A stretch of DNA of 44,824 nucleotides, from positions 1 through 44,824 of the IMG/VR virus record IMGVR_UViG_3300037459_000253. The stretch is one strand, 5' to 3'. Below are positions 16,824-25,105 of this stretch, in pieces. The stretch's first letter is position 1; each line of letters starts with the position of its first letter. The position numbers and the translations under genes were made by a program. This DNA comes from a virus. The notes below the pieces were generated by a model, which saw only the letters and a program-made list of their open reading frames with translations, was not told where the DNA came from and made no database searches.

Positions 16824-17702
16824 TCACAACGATACGAACAGCTTACTCGAACCCTGGGATGCTACCCCAGGAAGAAGAGGGGACGCCGTGAATGGATCTC
16901 CGATCACAACGTTACCCGCTAGCCCAGGGTCCATCGTGATGGTCCCCGAGATCTGGATATTGGCCGCCGTCATCGTGATGCCATCGTCATCCAATCGGAA
17001 CGTTGCGTCACCCGACGCGTTCTTCATCAGGATGGCCTTCTTATCCTGACTGCTCATCGTGATCGCCATCCCATCGGCGTGCGCGATGATGATGGACTCG
17101 TTGCCTGGGGTCGGGTCCAGGATGATCGAGTGGGCCTTCTGTGCGACCCCATCATCATCGAAGTCATAGGGGCAGTAGAGCACGTGAATAGTACCCCCAC
17201 CGTCGGGGGTACTATCGCCCTCGACCGGCGTGAGACTGTGAAAGCCACCGCCGTAGCCAACGAGTGCGAGGACGCCTTCGCCCGGTGCGACGCCCCCTGC
17301 CATTTTCAACCGCAAGTCCCGAGCCGCGATTGGAACCAGTCCATCCTGTTCGCGAATGCAAATGACCTCCATATGTTCGTCGCGACCACCCCGCTTATCG
17401 GGTGGCAGCGGTCGCCCTATCAAACCCAACGCGCCGTAGACGTCCGACCCTTCGATCCCTTCGCCCTTGTCGTCTTCGAAGTTGATGGTAGTGGTCGCGC
17501 CCTGGGCGTTGTCCAAGATATCCAGTTCCATCCCGGCGATGCCGGCGATGTCATACTGCAGCGCCTGGGTGGGACTGGTCGAGATCGATGACCCGGTCAC
17601 CTTCGAAAACTGGAAGACCCCATCGATGGGTTCGCGAATGGCCGCCCCACCCCCGCCTTCGTCAGCGCTCGGCGTGCGGCGATAGTCGGTCTTGTGCTTC
17701 AT
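16824..17702 (-). CDS. Baseplate spike protein (Mu gp45-like)
   Basis: 292 residues from ATG 17702, placed 5 nt after the P-like stop; upstream in-frame codons lie inside that gene. The order is a mixed OB-like N-terminal part with YDIAGIAGMELDI and LGLIGRPLPPDKRGGRDE, a central part with GEGVLALVGYGGGFHSLTPVEGD, then a C-terminal trimeric beta-helix-like segment (GDATFRLDDDGITMTAANIQISGTI). This is the layout of gpV/gp45 tail spikes, which puncture the outer membrane. The order P then gp45 is the Mu order. Confidence 0.75.
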   Translation of the reverse strand: MKHKTDYRRTPSADEGGGGAAIREPIDGVFQFSKVTGSSISTSPTQALQYDIAGIAGMELDILDNAQGATTTINFEDDKGEGIEGSDVYGALGLIGRPLPPDKRGGRDEHMEVICIREQDGLVPIAARDLRLKMAGGVAPGEGVLALVGYGGGFHSLTPVEGDSTPDGGGTIHVLYCPYDFDDDGVAQKAHSIILDPTPGNESIIIAHADGMAITMSSQDKKAILMKNASGDATFRLDDDGITMTAANIQISGTITMDPGLAGNVVIGDPFTASPLLPGVASQGSSKLFVSL

Positions 17703-17706
17703 CACT

Positions 17707-18852
17707 TCACAGTCTCCAGAGACCACGCGCCAGCATGTTCAGATTCACAGCATCGCCCGCGGCCGCGTTTCGCGTCAACTCTACACGGTGCACGTAGTAA
17801 GCGCCCTGGGCTCCCCCCGATATGTCGCTGTTGACAGATGCCACCGTGTCGATCCCGTAGTTCACTTTGCTCGAGCCATCCCAGAAACTCAGGCCGTCAT
17901 TCTCCATGACGTAGGTGTCGAACCCCTTGGAACGGGCAGACATCTCACGGGCAGCAGCTCGGTTGGCATTGGCCTGGGTGCGAATGGCTTCAGCTGGCAT
18001 GACCAGCGGGCGATAGAATCCCCACTCAGCCATCTGGTCGTTCTGGGCGAACCCTGCAACCCGCGACTTGGTGAAGTCACGCTTGCCCCCTATGCCGAAG
18101 ATGCCGATGGCAGTGGGCATCCCCGAGATATCCCGAACCTTCGTCATTCCGAGGATGTTGTTCAGGTAGGACTTCGACGGATCCCGGTAGGCGTTGAAGA
18201 CGTACTGGGGATCCTGCAGATCGTTGGGGGCTCCGATCACAATCTTGCCGTCCGGTGCATCCCAGTGCATCAGCCCGTGTCGACGCAGGTGGCGGTCTAC
18301 GGCGGCGTAGATGGTTTCAGGGGGCTTCACCCTGGCCTCTTCCACCTTGATCTTTTCCAGGTCAACCGGTGCATCATTCCCTTGGTTACCCGACGGCACC
18401 CCCGTCATCAGATCACGTGACTCCGATGATCGGAAAATGAAGTCAGACTCGGCGTATCCAAGCGGGGCGTAGACATCGAGCACAAACTGTTTGATGGACG
18501 TGTTCTTGACGCGCACCGACTGGCGAGCGCTGCTGTACATCGCGTCCGACAACTTCGTACGAACCGTGAACCGCACGACTGACCCAGCGCTAGCGTCCAG
18601 CGGCAGATCGTTGTCCTCCACTCGACCAGCCAGCCGCAGCAGGTCGTTGACGAATACCCGGTAGAGCGCTCCTGGAGTGAACTGGTCCTGCAGCGACGGG
18701 AAGGTGCCATCGTTGCCGAGTTCGAAGCTGGCCGACGATGGGGCCGTGATGTCGTTCACGATCTGCAGAGATGTGAAGTTGTCTAGCGAACCGCCTAGCC
18801 GACCATTCGCCGCAACGATCTCCACCCGCACTGTGTCAATAGGGCGCTGCAT
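17707..18852 (-). CDS. Baseplate hub protein (Mu gpP/gp44-like)
   Basis: 381 residues, ATG 18852, one base after the N-like stop. It shows the late-control D/gp27-like pattern: an N-terminal beta domain with FTSLQIVNDITAPSSASFELGND, a VFVNDLLRLAGRVEDNDLPLD segment, and a middle with LDVYAPLGY. The C-terminal half contains IYAAVDRHLRRHGLMHWDAPDGKIVIGAP. The hub sits below the tube and carries the spike encoded next. Confidence 0.8.
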   Translation of the reverse strand: MQRPIDTVRVEIVAANGRLGGSLDNFTSLQIVNDITAPSSASFELGNDGTFPSLQDQFTPGALYRVFVNDLLRLAGRVEDNDLPLDASAGSVVRFTVRTKLSDAMYSSARQSVRVKNTSIKQFVLDVYAPLGYAESDFIFRSSESRDLMTGVPSGNQGNDAPVDLEKIKVEEARVKPPETIYAAVDRHLRRHGLMHWDAPDGKIVIGAPNDLQDPQYVFNAYRDPSKSYLNNILGMTKVRDISGMPTAIGIFGIGGKRDFTKSRVAGFAQNDQMAEWGFYRPLVMPAEAIRTQANANRAAAREMSARSKGFDTYVMENDGLSFWDGSSKVNYGIDTVASVNSDISGGAQGAYYVHRVELTRNAAAGDAVNLNMLARGLWRL

Positions 18853-18853
18853 C

Positions 18854-19825
18854 TCAACGGATGTTCCCGGTATTGGCGAATATCTTCACCAGCGTCTTGG
18901 CGGGAATGAACAACGGGTCAAGCGTCGGGTTGATGTCCATGAGGTCGACCACGTCCTGCTCGGTCAATGCAGAAACCGCAAACAGTGAAGTGTTGCGTGT
19001 CACCCGGATGGTGATGATTTGCGGACGACCGCGCCTGGCATCGTTGGTAAGCCGCGCTGCGATCGCGATCTCTTCGTTGACCTTGCGTTCCGTGCGATTC
19101 CCATTGGTGGTGATCATCAGGTTTCGGCCTGGTACCCCGGCCTGCTTGCTCAGCTGCAGGGTCTTCTTGGCAGTACCCTTGATGCGCTCGTTCGTATTCA
19201 CGATGTCATTGAACGTATCCTGGGGAGAGTTGGCCAGCGCCTGCAGGTCAGCGGTGAACGTCTCCAGATCGGCAAACGATTGGTCCCAGTCCCCTAGCGA
19301 CTGTGCATCGAACGTCGTGCTTTCAGCCAGACGCTGAGCGTTCGCGTTCGCCGTGGGAGCCGTGATGATTCGGAACGCTACGTCATCCTCGTTGTCTTCG
19401 AGGAACGTGAACTGCACCATGGCGGTGGACCGCAGATCGTCCTGCTCGACGCGGTTGTAGCTCTCGGCCCGAACACGTTGGCCTCCGATAGTGGGGACGA
19501 CCAGGGTGCCGGTCTCATGAACGTCGAATATCCCGATCAGCAGGTTGAGGATGTCGGGATACAGCGCCTGGTCACCGTTCACTTCGGAAACGCCATCCTC
19601 ACCAAGCGCCACGTTGTTGTTGAAGATGGCCATCATGGTCCATTCCTTCGGACGTGACCCCGTGTCGTCTAGCTTCGCGCCATCCCGGTAGGGACGTTCC
19701 CTGGGGATGATGCGATTGCCCCCTGACTCCTGGATGCTGACTACCGGGAATGCGTACTCGTCATTCCCGACCTTGAAGCTAGCAACTGGATAGTCTGGAA
19801 AGACGTCGTCTGCACCTTCAGCCAT
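18854..19825 (-). CDS. Tail/DNA circulation protein (Mu gpN-like)
   Basis: 323 residues, ATG 19825, just after the tape-measure stop. N-terminal beta-rich domain (FKVGNDEYAFPVVSIQESGGNR, RPYRDGAKLDDTG, MMAIFNNNV) fits the DNA_circ_N family. A helical centre (residues ~170-235) and a C-terminal part follow with TIRVTRNTSLFAVSALTEQDVVDLMDINP, which resembles a LysM-type segment found at the C-termini of tail connector proteins. Position between tape measure and P-like hub matches Mu gpN. Confidence 0.75.
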   Translation of the reverse strand: MAEGADDVFPDYPVASFKVGNDEYAFPVVSIQESGGNRIIPRERPYRDGAKLDDTGSRPKEWTMMAIFNNNVALGEDGVSEVNGDQALYPDILNLLIGIFDVHETGTLVVPTIGGQRVRAESYNRVEQDDLRSTAMVQFTFLEDNEDDVAFRIITAPTANANAQRLAESTTFDAQSLGDWDQSFADLETFTADLQALANSPQDTFNDIVNTNERIKGTAKKTLQLSKQAGVPGRNLMITTNGNRTERKVNEEIAIAARLTNDARRGRPQIITIRVTRNTSLFAVSALTEQDVVDLMDINPTLDPLFIPAKTLVKIFANTGNIR

Positions 19826-19827
19826 GA

Positions 19828-21876
19828 CTAACCTGCCTTGCTATCTGCGCCGGGAGTGGACGTCGGGGGAGGCGCCACCCCTCGCGAAGTGTCCTTGCCC
19901 ATCTTCTTGGTGTAGCTGGTCACGACCGCCAATGACGCGGCCAACTTATTCGCAGCGGCGGTCACCTTGTCATTGGCTTCCGCCTCGGCCAGCTGACCCT
20001 TCAAGATCTTGGCTTCGGCTTCCAATGCGTCAGAAGCGCGATCGCGCTTCTGACCGGTGGTGAGTTTCATGTCACCGCCCGTCGCACCAGCCCATCCCTC
20101 CACCAGAAAACTGACCGCGTCATCGAACGTGCTGGCCGTATCTTCCAGCTGCTTCTGAGCGATCTCGACATCCAGCAGAGCGCCCTGCTTCTCACCTCTA
20201 CTAGCGCCCGGTTTATCGGACACCCTCATAGCCGTCTCAACCGTCAGCCCGGCATCTTCCACAGCCCTGAAGCTCTCTTGGGCTACGTCGTCCATACCGG
20301 TAAGCCATCGGAACCCCGTCCCGACAGCTACACCTGCCGCTGCCGCTAGTGTAAGCGCCGCTGCGGCCGACGCGGCCGCCCCCGCTAGCCCTGCTAGACC
20401 TGCACCCCCGCCAGCCGCCGCTCTGACGGCCCCGCCAACGCCAAGGGTGGTAGCTCCCCGGGTGGCGATGCTGGCGGCCCCGCTAGCACCCTGCACGGCC
20501 AGCGTCTGGGCGAACATGGCTGCCATGCCCTTCGCTGCTACTTCGGCGATCATCGACCCACCGAACGCGAGCGCCAGCTTGCCCCCCACGATAGCCGCAA
20601 GACTTCCCCACGGATTATCCACAACCTTCGTGATGATCGAAGCGAGGGCATCGGCGAATGCAGGTAGCTTGTCTGCCAGCTTATCGAATGCCGCGATCAT
20701 CGACGGCTGGACCATCGCTTCCTTCACCCGGGCCAGCGCTAGGTTGAACTTGACGAGGGGGTCGGACTTCACGCGCTCAGCGGCTTCGGCCTGAATCTCA
20801 CTGTACTTCATTGTCGACTTGCTGGCTTCCGCCAGGTTGGCATCGAACGCCTCCATGCCCGCCTTCACAGCGTCAGCCTGCGACAACCCGCGCGCCTTCG
20901 CTTTCTCCATCGCCTCGTCGAATGGGATGGCAAGCTCGTCGTAGACCACACGAGCGTCGGCGGTGAACACCTGCTCGGCCGACTTGCGGCCCTTCGTGCT
21001 GGATAGGATGGCCTTCATCTTATCCATGGCGGTCATGTCCGCAGTGAAGGTGACCCCACTGCCCATGTCCTTCTTCAGCCGAATGAACTGGGCGCTCCCT
21101 CCCTTCAACGTCTGGAACATCAGCTTCAAACCGGGGTCAGCCTTCTCACCTATGGTGCTATCAAGCAACAGCAACACTCCGAGCAATTCAGAAATGCCCT
21201 CAGCTCCCTTAAAGCCTGCATTAGCCGCTTCACCTGCGACCAGAGCGAAGCGGCTAGATAGTTCTTCAATGCCCTTGCCGCCCACGCCAGTCTTCTCGAT
21301 CATTCGAGTCATGGCTTCTTCCATCTCATCAGGTCCAACCCCGAACTTACGAGATGCGAGCTGCATGGTGGTGGCCAGTGCGTCGATGCTGTGACCGGTC
21401 GCCGTGGCAGTGGTGCCGATGATGTCCATCGACTTCTTAGCAAACTCCATCGACCCGGTGGCCTCAAACACCGTCATGAATGCAGTCGACAGATCGTCAG
21501 CGTTGCGCCCGGTCTTCTGGACCGAGTCCGCGATCATCTGCTGGATGTCATTCCACTCGACCGCGTTGCCGGCCACCTTGTTCACGTTGAAGGCGATGTT
21601 CTTGTAGGTGTTCTGCATCTGCAGGGCATCTTTGGCTAGCCCTGTGAATGCCAACGCACCGCCCAGCGTCGCTACCGTCTTCACCCCGTTCTTCAGGGTA
21701 CTCATCATCCCACCGAGTTCGGTGCGGGCTGACTTCAGCCCCGCCGTCATCGGTCCACGCAACGCCGCACCCATCCGCTTGCCAGCGGACTTCGTCATGT
21801 TCTCCATCCGCCGCAGTCCCGATTGGAACGACTGCGGCAGCAGAGTGACCTTTATCGATGCTTCGCGGGCTGCCAT
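19828..21876 (-). CDS. Tail tape measure protein
   Basis: 682 residues, ATG 21876, beginning 4 nt after the end of the frameshifted chaperone product. Residues 1-420 are helical with IDALATTMQLASRKFGVGPDEMEEAMTRMIEKTGVGG-type sequence typical of tape measures. Residues ~424-525 are a Gly/Ala-rich hydrophobic block that could insert into the inner membrane during DNA entry. At the usual ~0.15 nm per residue, 682 residues predict a tail of roughly 100 nm (inference). Confidence 0.9.
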   Translation of the reverse strand: MAAREASIKVTLLPQSFQSGLRRMENMTKSAGKRMGAALRGPMTAGLKSARTELGGMMSTLKNGVKTVATLGGALAFTGLAKDALQMQNTYKNIAFNVNKVAGNAVEWNDIQQMIADSVQKTGRNADDLSTAFMTVFEATGSMEFAKKSMDIIGTTATATGHSIDALATTMQLASRKFGVGPDEMEEAMTRMIEKTGVGGKGIEELSSRFALVAGEAANAGFKGAEGISELLGVLLLLDSTIGEKADPGLKLMFQTLKGGSAQFIRLKKDMGSGVTFTADMTAMDKMKAILSSTKGRKSAEQVFTADARVVYDELAIPFDEAMEKAKARGLSQADAVKAGMEAFDANLAEASKSTMKYSEIQAEAAERVKSDPLVKFNLALARVKEAMVQPSMIAAFDKLADKLPAFADALASIITKVVDNPWGSLAAIVGGKLALAFGGSMIAEVAAKGMAAMFAQTLAVQGASGAASIATRGATTLGVGGAVRAAAGGGAGLAGLAGAAASAAAALTLAAAAGVAVGTGFRWLTGMDDVAQESFRAVEDAGLTVETAMRVSDKPGASRGEKQGALLDVEIAQKQLEDTASTFDDAVSFLVEGWAGATGGDMKLTTGQKRDRASDALEAEAKILKGQLAEAEANDKVTAAANKLAASLAVVTSYTKKMGKDTSRGVAPPPTSTPGADSKAG

Positions 21877-21880
21877 GGAC

Positions 21881-22650
21881 TTACTTCAATAGCTTATCGA
21901 TTTCCTTGAAGAACGGATTGAGATCCTGACCGTCGATTAGCTCAGCGAACCTTTCGATGGTGAGTACGCCTGCATCAAGCGCTCTAACGACTCCGATGAT
22001 AACTTGGAGGCCACTGAGTTCAGTAGCAGGTCCGCCATAGAAACTACAAAGGAAGTCTGAGCACCCGGCCCGTAGACGACTAAAGGGCCGAGGTGCCTTG
22101 CTTTCGCAATGGCGACAATCAACGCCACGATCTCACCATTGGAGAGTTGGTTAGGGGCAGGGTTCAGCACGTCGTTCAGACGTTCCAGCTTCTCCCACAT
22201 GTTCTGCAGGCAGACTTTGTCGTAACGAGCTTCCAGCTCCTTGGGATTCGGAACCCACGGTTCGTAGGGGGACGAATCGTTCCGGATGCAGCGCGCCAAG
22301 ATGCACATGTTCTCCATGTTGGCAAACAGATCCTTGTCCTTGTCTTCGTCCAGCTTCTCCTTCGCCGCCCAGGCGCGGGCTTCGATGCGGGACTTGCGCA
22401 GGTCGCTGTCCCGGGGGACGCGAAGCATCACCGTCTTCTCTTCCCACTTCCCTTCCGAGTTCCGGCGGTGCAGCGTCTCGGGAAATAGCAGGTACTCGTT
22501 GTGCTCGAGGGTCTTGAGGTCTTCCCAATCCGTCGTCATCAGCTTGGCCAGGACGTGACGATGCTGGTCTGCACCCTTCACGCCCTCGTAGCCAAGGGAC
22601 GTCAAGACGTCCATGATTTCCTGTTCAGGCGATACGGTTTCTTCGGTCAT
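21881..22650 (-). CDS. Tail assembly chaperone, -1 frameshifted long form
   Basis: Translation of residues 1-190 as in the short form, slip at C CCT TTA, then 66 residues in the -1 frame ending at TAA 21881-21883 (total 256). The -1 tail reads like real protein (IIGVVRALDAGVLTIERFAEL and a closing NPFFKEIDKLLK) with no stop between the slip site and the end. A TGA in the -1 frame at 22133-22135 confines the slip downstream of that point, and this heptamer is the only canonical one I see there. Tail chaperone frameshifts are conserved in long-tailed phages, including Mu. Confidence 0.8.
21937..22650 (-). CDS. Tail assembly chaperone, short (unshifted) form
   Basis: 237 residues, ATG 22650 behind AGGAGGG. 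Helical, charged, with EARAWAAKEKLDEDKDKDLFANMENMCILARCIR, as expected for a tape-measure chaperone encoded between tube and tape measure (Mu gp41 position). The zero frame ends at 21937, but a heptamer at 22081-22087 lets a fraction of ribosomes shift to -1. The last 47 zero-frame codons overlap the alternative frame. Confidence 0.85.
   Translation of the reverse strand: MTEETVSPEQEIMDVLTSLGYEGVKGADQHRHVLAKLMTTDWEDLKTLEHNEYLLFPETLHRRNSEGKWEEKTVMLRVPRDSDLRKSRIEARAWAAKEKLDEDKDKDLFANMENMCILARCIRNDSSPYEPWVPNPKELEARYDKVCLQNMWEKLERLNDVLNPAPNQLSNGEIVALIVAIAKARHLGPLVVYGPGAQTSFVVSMADLLLNSVASKLSSESLERLMQAYSPSKGSLS
22081..22087 (-). promoter_or_regulatory. Programmed -1 frameshift heptamer CCCTTTA
   Basis: The minus-strand sequence C CCT TTA is in the zero frame (CCT is codon 189 and TTA is codon 190) and fits the X XXY YYZ rule exactly. 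Slipping re-pairs CCT to CCC and TTA to TTT. The following ~150 bases hold the overlapping frames; I have not identified a specific pseudoknot. Confidence 0.8.
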
Positions 22651-22683
22651 CGGGTGCCCTCCTACGGCCCCACTAACGTATCA

Positions 22684-22713
22684 GGGCCGGCCCCCATATG
22701 CGAGAACCGGCCC
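22684..22713 (-). other. Intercistronic stem-loop between tube and chaperone genes
   Basis: A perfect 7-bp stem, GGGCCGG paired with CCGGCCC, with a 16-base loop, lies in the 93-base gap between the tube gene and the chaperone gene. It precedes the chaperone ribosome site and has no T-run after it. It could cap or stabilise an mRNA end or modulate expression of the chaperone. Confidence 0.45.
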
Positions 22714-22743
22714 ATGACCTGTTATTTCCGGGAAGAAGGACTG

Positions 22744-23121
22744 CTAGACCCCTGAATCGCTCATCGCTCCGATGAATGTCAGGGACAGCTTGATGGCGTC
22801 ATCGAGGGGCAGCTCGAAGTTCCGTGTGGTGTAGATGCCGTTCACGGTCATCGTCTCCCCAGGGATCTTGATGCGGACCTGGGTGATGATCCCCTTCTTG
22901 ACGAGCGTGAAATAATCGCGCTCCTGCCCTTCCTCCGACACGACCGAGTCGAAAGAGATGGTGGTCTCTTCCACGCCAAGGGTGACACCCGCCGCCTTGC
23001 GACGAATGGTGTGCACCTGCTTGCCGTTGTTGACTTGGTCGAGCTTGATGTTCGTGACGTCGATGAGATCGCCGCTGCCCTGGGCGATCTGACCGCGCGG
23101 ATAGATGAGTGTGTCTGCCAT
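22744..23121 (-). CDS. Tail tube protein (Mu gpM-like)
   Basis: 125 residues, ATG 23121 with AAGGAG upstream. Beta-rich and compact, with LIYPRGQIAQGSGDLIDVTNIKLDQ, an RKAAGVTLGVEETTISFDS strand pair and a final DDAIKLSLTFIGAMSD. This is the length and strand pattern of the gpM/tube family. It follows the sheath gene as in Mu. It polymerises as the inner tail tube. The window between it and the next gene holds a stem-loop. Confidence 0.8.
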   Translation of the reverse strand: MADTLIYPRGQIAQGSGDLIDVTNIKLDQVNNGKQVHTIRRKAAGVTLGVEETTISFDSVVSEEGQERDYFTLVKKGIITQVRIKIPGETMTVNGIYTTRNFELPLDDAIKLSLTFIGAMSDSGV

Positions 23122-23139
23122 GCGTCAGCGCTCCTTCGC

Positions 23140-24675
23140 TCAGTTCGGAACCCGTTGCACCACCACACCGAACTTGGCGAGGGGCGGAACGATGGAAAAT
23201 GGTAGCACGATGTCCACCTGAGACGGGTCCGACGCGTTCACCTGGACGATGAGCGTGCCGGTGGACACGGCCGTGTCCAGGCTGGACTGGGTGATAACAC
23301 CCTCCCCCTGCCAGAACCGCAGGCGAGAGATAAGGAACGCCTTGACGTCCCGTTCCTCGATAACCCCCTTGGGAGGCGGGTCCTCCCCAGCGGGTGTGTC
23401 CTTGACGATCTTCGCGTTGGGGAACTCCTGGGGCAGAGCCTCCCGAAGGTCGCGAGCGACGATGTAGGTGGCACTGACGTTCTGGATGTCCAGCAGCCGG
23501 CGATCCGGGGCCCCCGTGGCCGTCTGGCTGTGGGTGGTGATGGCGCGCATCAGGATCTCGAGACCCTGGGCCGTGTAGGAGATCAGCGATACGCCGTTGC
23601 CCAGCGCGGTCTCCGACTCCGCGGGTGATGGACGGTCGCCATCCACATCGGCCGACCCGATGTATTCGCTCATGTCCTCGCCGATGCGGTTGGCCGCCGG
23701 ATCCAGAGACGTCGCCGCCACCCAGCCGCCGACTTCGCGCCCACCGAGTTCGGCAGGAAGGCCTCGGCCGTTGACGCACAGGATCAACTCCCCGGTGGGG
23801 TCGTTCTGCGCACCGTTGGCGTTGGACGTCGCCGGTACCGCGATCGCAATGGACGATGTCATCCCCACCCAAGCCTGCTGCAGCTTGGCATCGAGCCCAG
23901 TGTTCAGCAGGTTGATGTGGTCGATGACCCTCGAGAAGTTGTTCTTGGTCCCGACGTTCCCCACGTCCGTGTTGGACAGGCAGGGAAGGATCGCGGCGTA
24001 CTCCTTGCCGGAGGTGGCCGCGAGCGCATTGGTGTAGTCGGGATCCGTGGCACCGCCCGCGAGAGGGGTGGGGACCAGAGCGCCCGCGACCGCTTCGGTG
24101 CCCGTCGCCGGGTTCTGAAGCGTGACCTTGACCTTGACGTCGTTGCCCTCGTTGCCGGCCGTCTTGGCGTTGATGGTGACGATGCCCACGCCGCCGTCGG
24201 CCGCGGTGGTGAACAGGTCGTCCGTGCGCGAGTTGATGGCGTCGATCGCTTTGTCCTTCACATCCTCGAAGGTCTCGCCCAGCAGCCAGGCCACTTCGAA
24301 CTCTCGGCCCATGACGTCCCACAGGGTGACGTTGTTGCCCGTCGGGACACCGCTCAGGGTGATGTCCAGGGTGGCGAGCCCGGTACCCGCGATGGGCGCG
24401 ATGAAGTCGATGACCGCCGCGGCAAACTGTCCGTAGAGCAGCTTCGCAGCCAGGTGGGCAGGGGTGCCCACGCCAAATGCCGTGGCCGCGGTATCAGCGC
24501 CGCCGCCAGCTCGGACTTCGGTGTCGGGGGTGAGGTCCCCGGCTGCGGACTTGGAGCCCATCAGCGCGATGCGGAGAAGGCCCGTCGAGGGGGACGCAGC
24601 ACCGGCCAACAGGTCGACGATGAGATAGACGCCGGGGGTGAGTGTACCCGGGCTTACGGCGAGCGGGATTGCCAT
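23140..24675 (-). CDS. Contractile tail sheath protein (Mu gpL-like)
   Basis: 511 residues, ATG 24675 behind AGGAGG. The N-terminus has TPGVYLIVDLLAGAASPSTGLLRIALMGSK, the PGVYxxVD opening of Mu sheath proteins. The body includes alternating insertion domains and VARDLREALPQEFPNAKIVKDTPAG. The C-terminus has QVDIVLPFSIVPPLAKFGVVVQRV, the closing strand of the sheath handshake. The length is close to Mu gpL (495). The presence of a sheath gene makes this a myovirus-type particle. Confidence 0.9.
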   Translation of the reverse strand: MAIPLAVSPGTLTPGVYLIVDLLAGAASPSTGLLRIALMGSKSAAGDLTPDTEVRAGGGADTAATAFGVGTPAHLAAKLLYGQFAAAVIDFIAPIAGTGLATLDITLSGVPTGNNVTLWDVMGREFEVAWLLGETFEDVKDKAIDAINSRTDDLFTTAADGGVGIVTINAKTAGNEGNDVKVKVTLQNPATGTEAVAGALVPTPLAGGATDPDYTNALAATSGKEYAAILPCLSNTDVGNVGTKNNFSRVIDHINLLNTGLDAKLQQAWVGMTSSIAIAVPATSNANGAQNDPTGELILCVNGRGLPAELGGREVGGWVAATSLDPAANRIGEDMSEYIGSADVDGDRPSPAESETALGNGVSLISYTAQGLEILMRAITTHSQTATGAPDRRLLDIQNVSATYIVARDLREALPQEFPNAKIVKDTPAGEDPPPKGVIEERDVKAFLISRLRFWQGEGVITQSSLDTAVSTGTLIVQVNASDPSQVDIVLPFSIVPPLAKFGVVVQRVPN

Positions 24676-24716
24676 GTGAGGGTCCTCCTAATGAGTCTTC
24701 GGCAGCCGGTGGCGCT

Positions 24717-25094
24717 TCAGCCTTCGGCGTTGCTTGTTTCTGACTCCACTTCATCGCCCCCGTCAAGCGCGTTGTCGCCACCGTCAGGGAACAGCTCGTC
24801 CGGGGTTGGGACCTGAGCGGCTTCCACAGCCCTGGCAGCTGCGTTGGCCTTGGAGGCGGCTTCCCGGTCCACCGTCCACTGGTCGAAGTCGGATTTGGTG
24901 ACTTCGATGAGTTCCCCCCGGCGCATGCAATTCAGGTACTCCCGCCTGTACTTGATGTCTTCTACCAACGGAATGGCCACCACCCGCTTCAGATCTTGCA
25001 CGTACCCTTGGCCGGCCACGTAGCGGGCTCCAATGTAGATATCGGTCCCGTAGCGGCGGACGATGCGCCCCTCGACGGCTCGGTAATATTTCAT
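24717..25094 (-). CDS. Mu gp38-like (DUF2635-like) small protein
   Basis: 125 residues, ATG 25094 behind AAGAGGAG. The N-terminal segment YRAVEGRIVRRYGTDIYIGARYVAGQGYVQ has the (V)EGRxV ... G-x-x-V opening of the DUF2635/gp38 family. The remainder is longer than usual, ending in an acidic low-complexity tail with DGGDNALDGGDEVESE. It lies directly upstream of the sheath gene as in Mu (gp38-gp39). The homology is weak and relies on order. Confidence 0.5.
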   Translation of the reverse strand: MKYYRAVEGRIVRRYGTDIYIGARYVAGQGYVQDLKRVVAIPLVEDIKYRREYLNCMRRGELIEVTKSDFDQWTVDREAASKANAAARAVEAAQVPTPDELFPDGGDNALDGGDEVESETSNAEG

Positions 25095-25105
25095 CTCAGC
25101 TCCTC

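Noticed and set aside
22098-22110. GCGAAAG in the chaperone gene as an alternative slip site
   Set aside because: It resembles the lambda-type GGGAAAG, but in the zero frame its codons (GCG AAA G) do not allow good re-pairing after a -1 slip; CCCTTTA fits the rule exactly.
22684-22713. Stem-loop as an intrinsic terminator
   Set aside because: No T-run follows the stem and the chaperone and tape-measure genes downstream must be transcribed; kept as an intercistronic stem-loop only.
22799-24322. Minus-strand frame of 507 codons overlapping the sheath and tube genes
   Set aside because: Arg/Gly/His-rich low-complexity translation that crosses two real genes in another frame; the sheath and tube frames have clear family motifs and ribosome sites.
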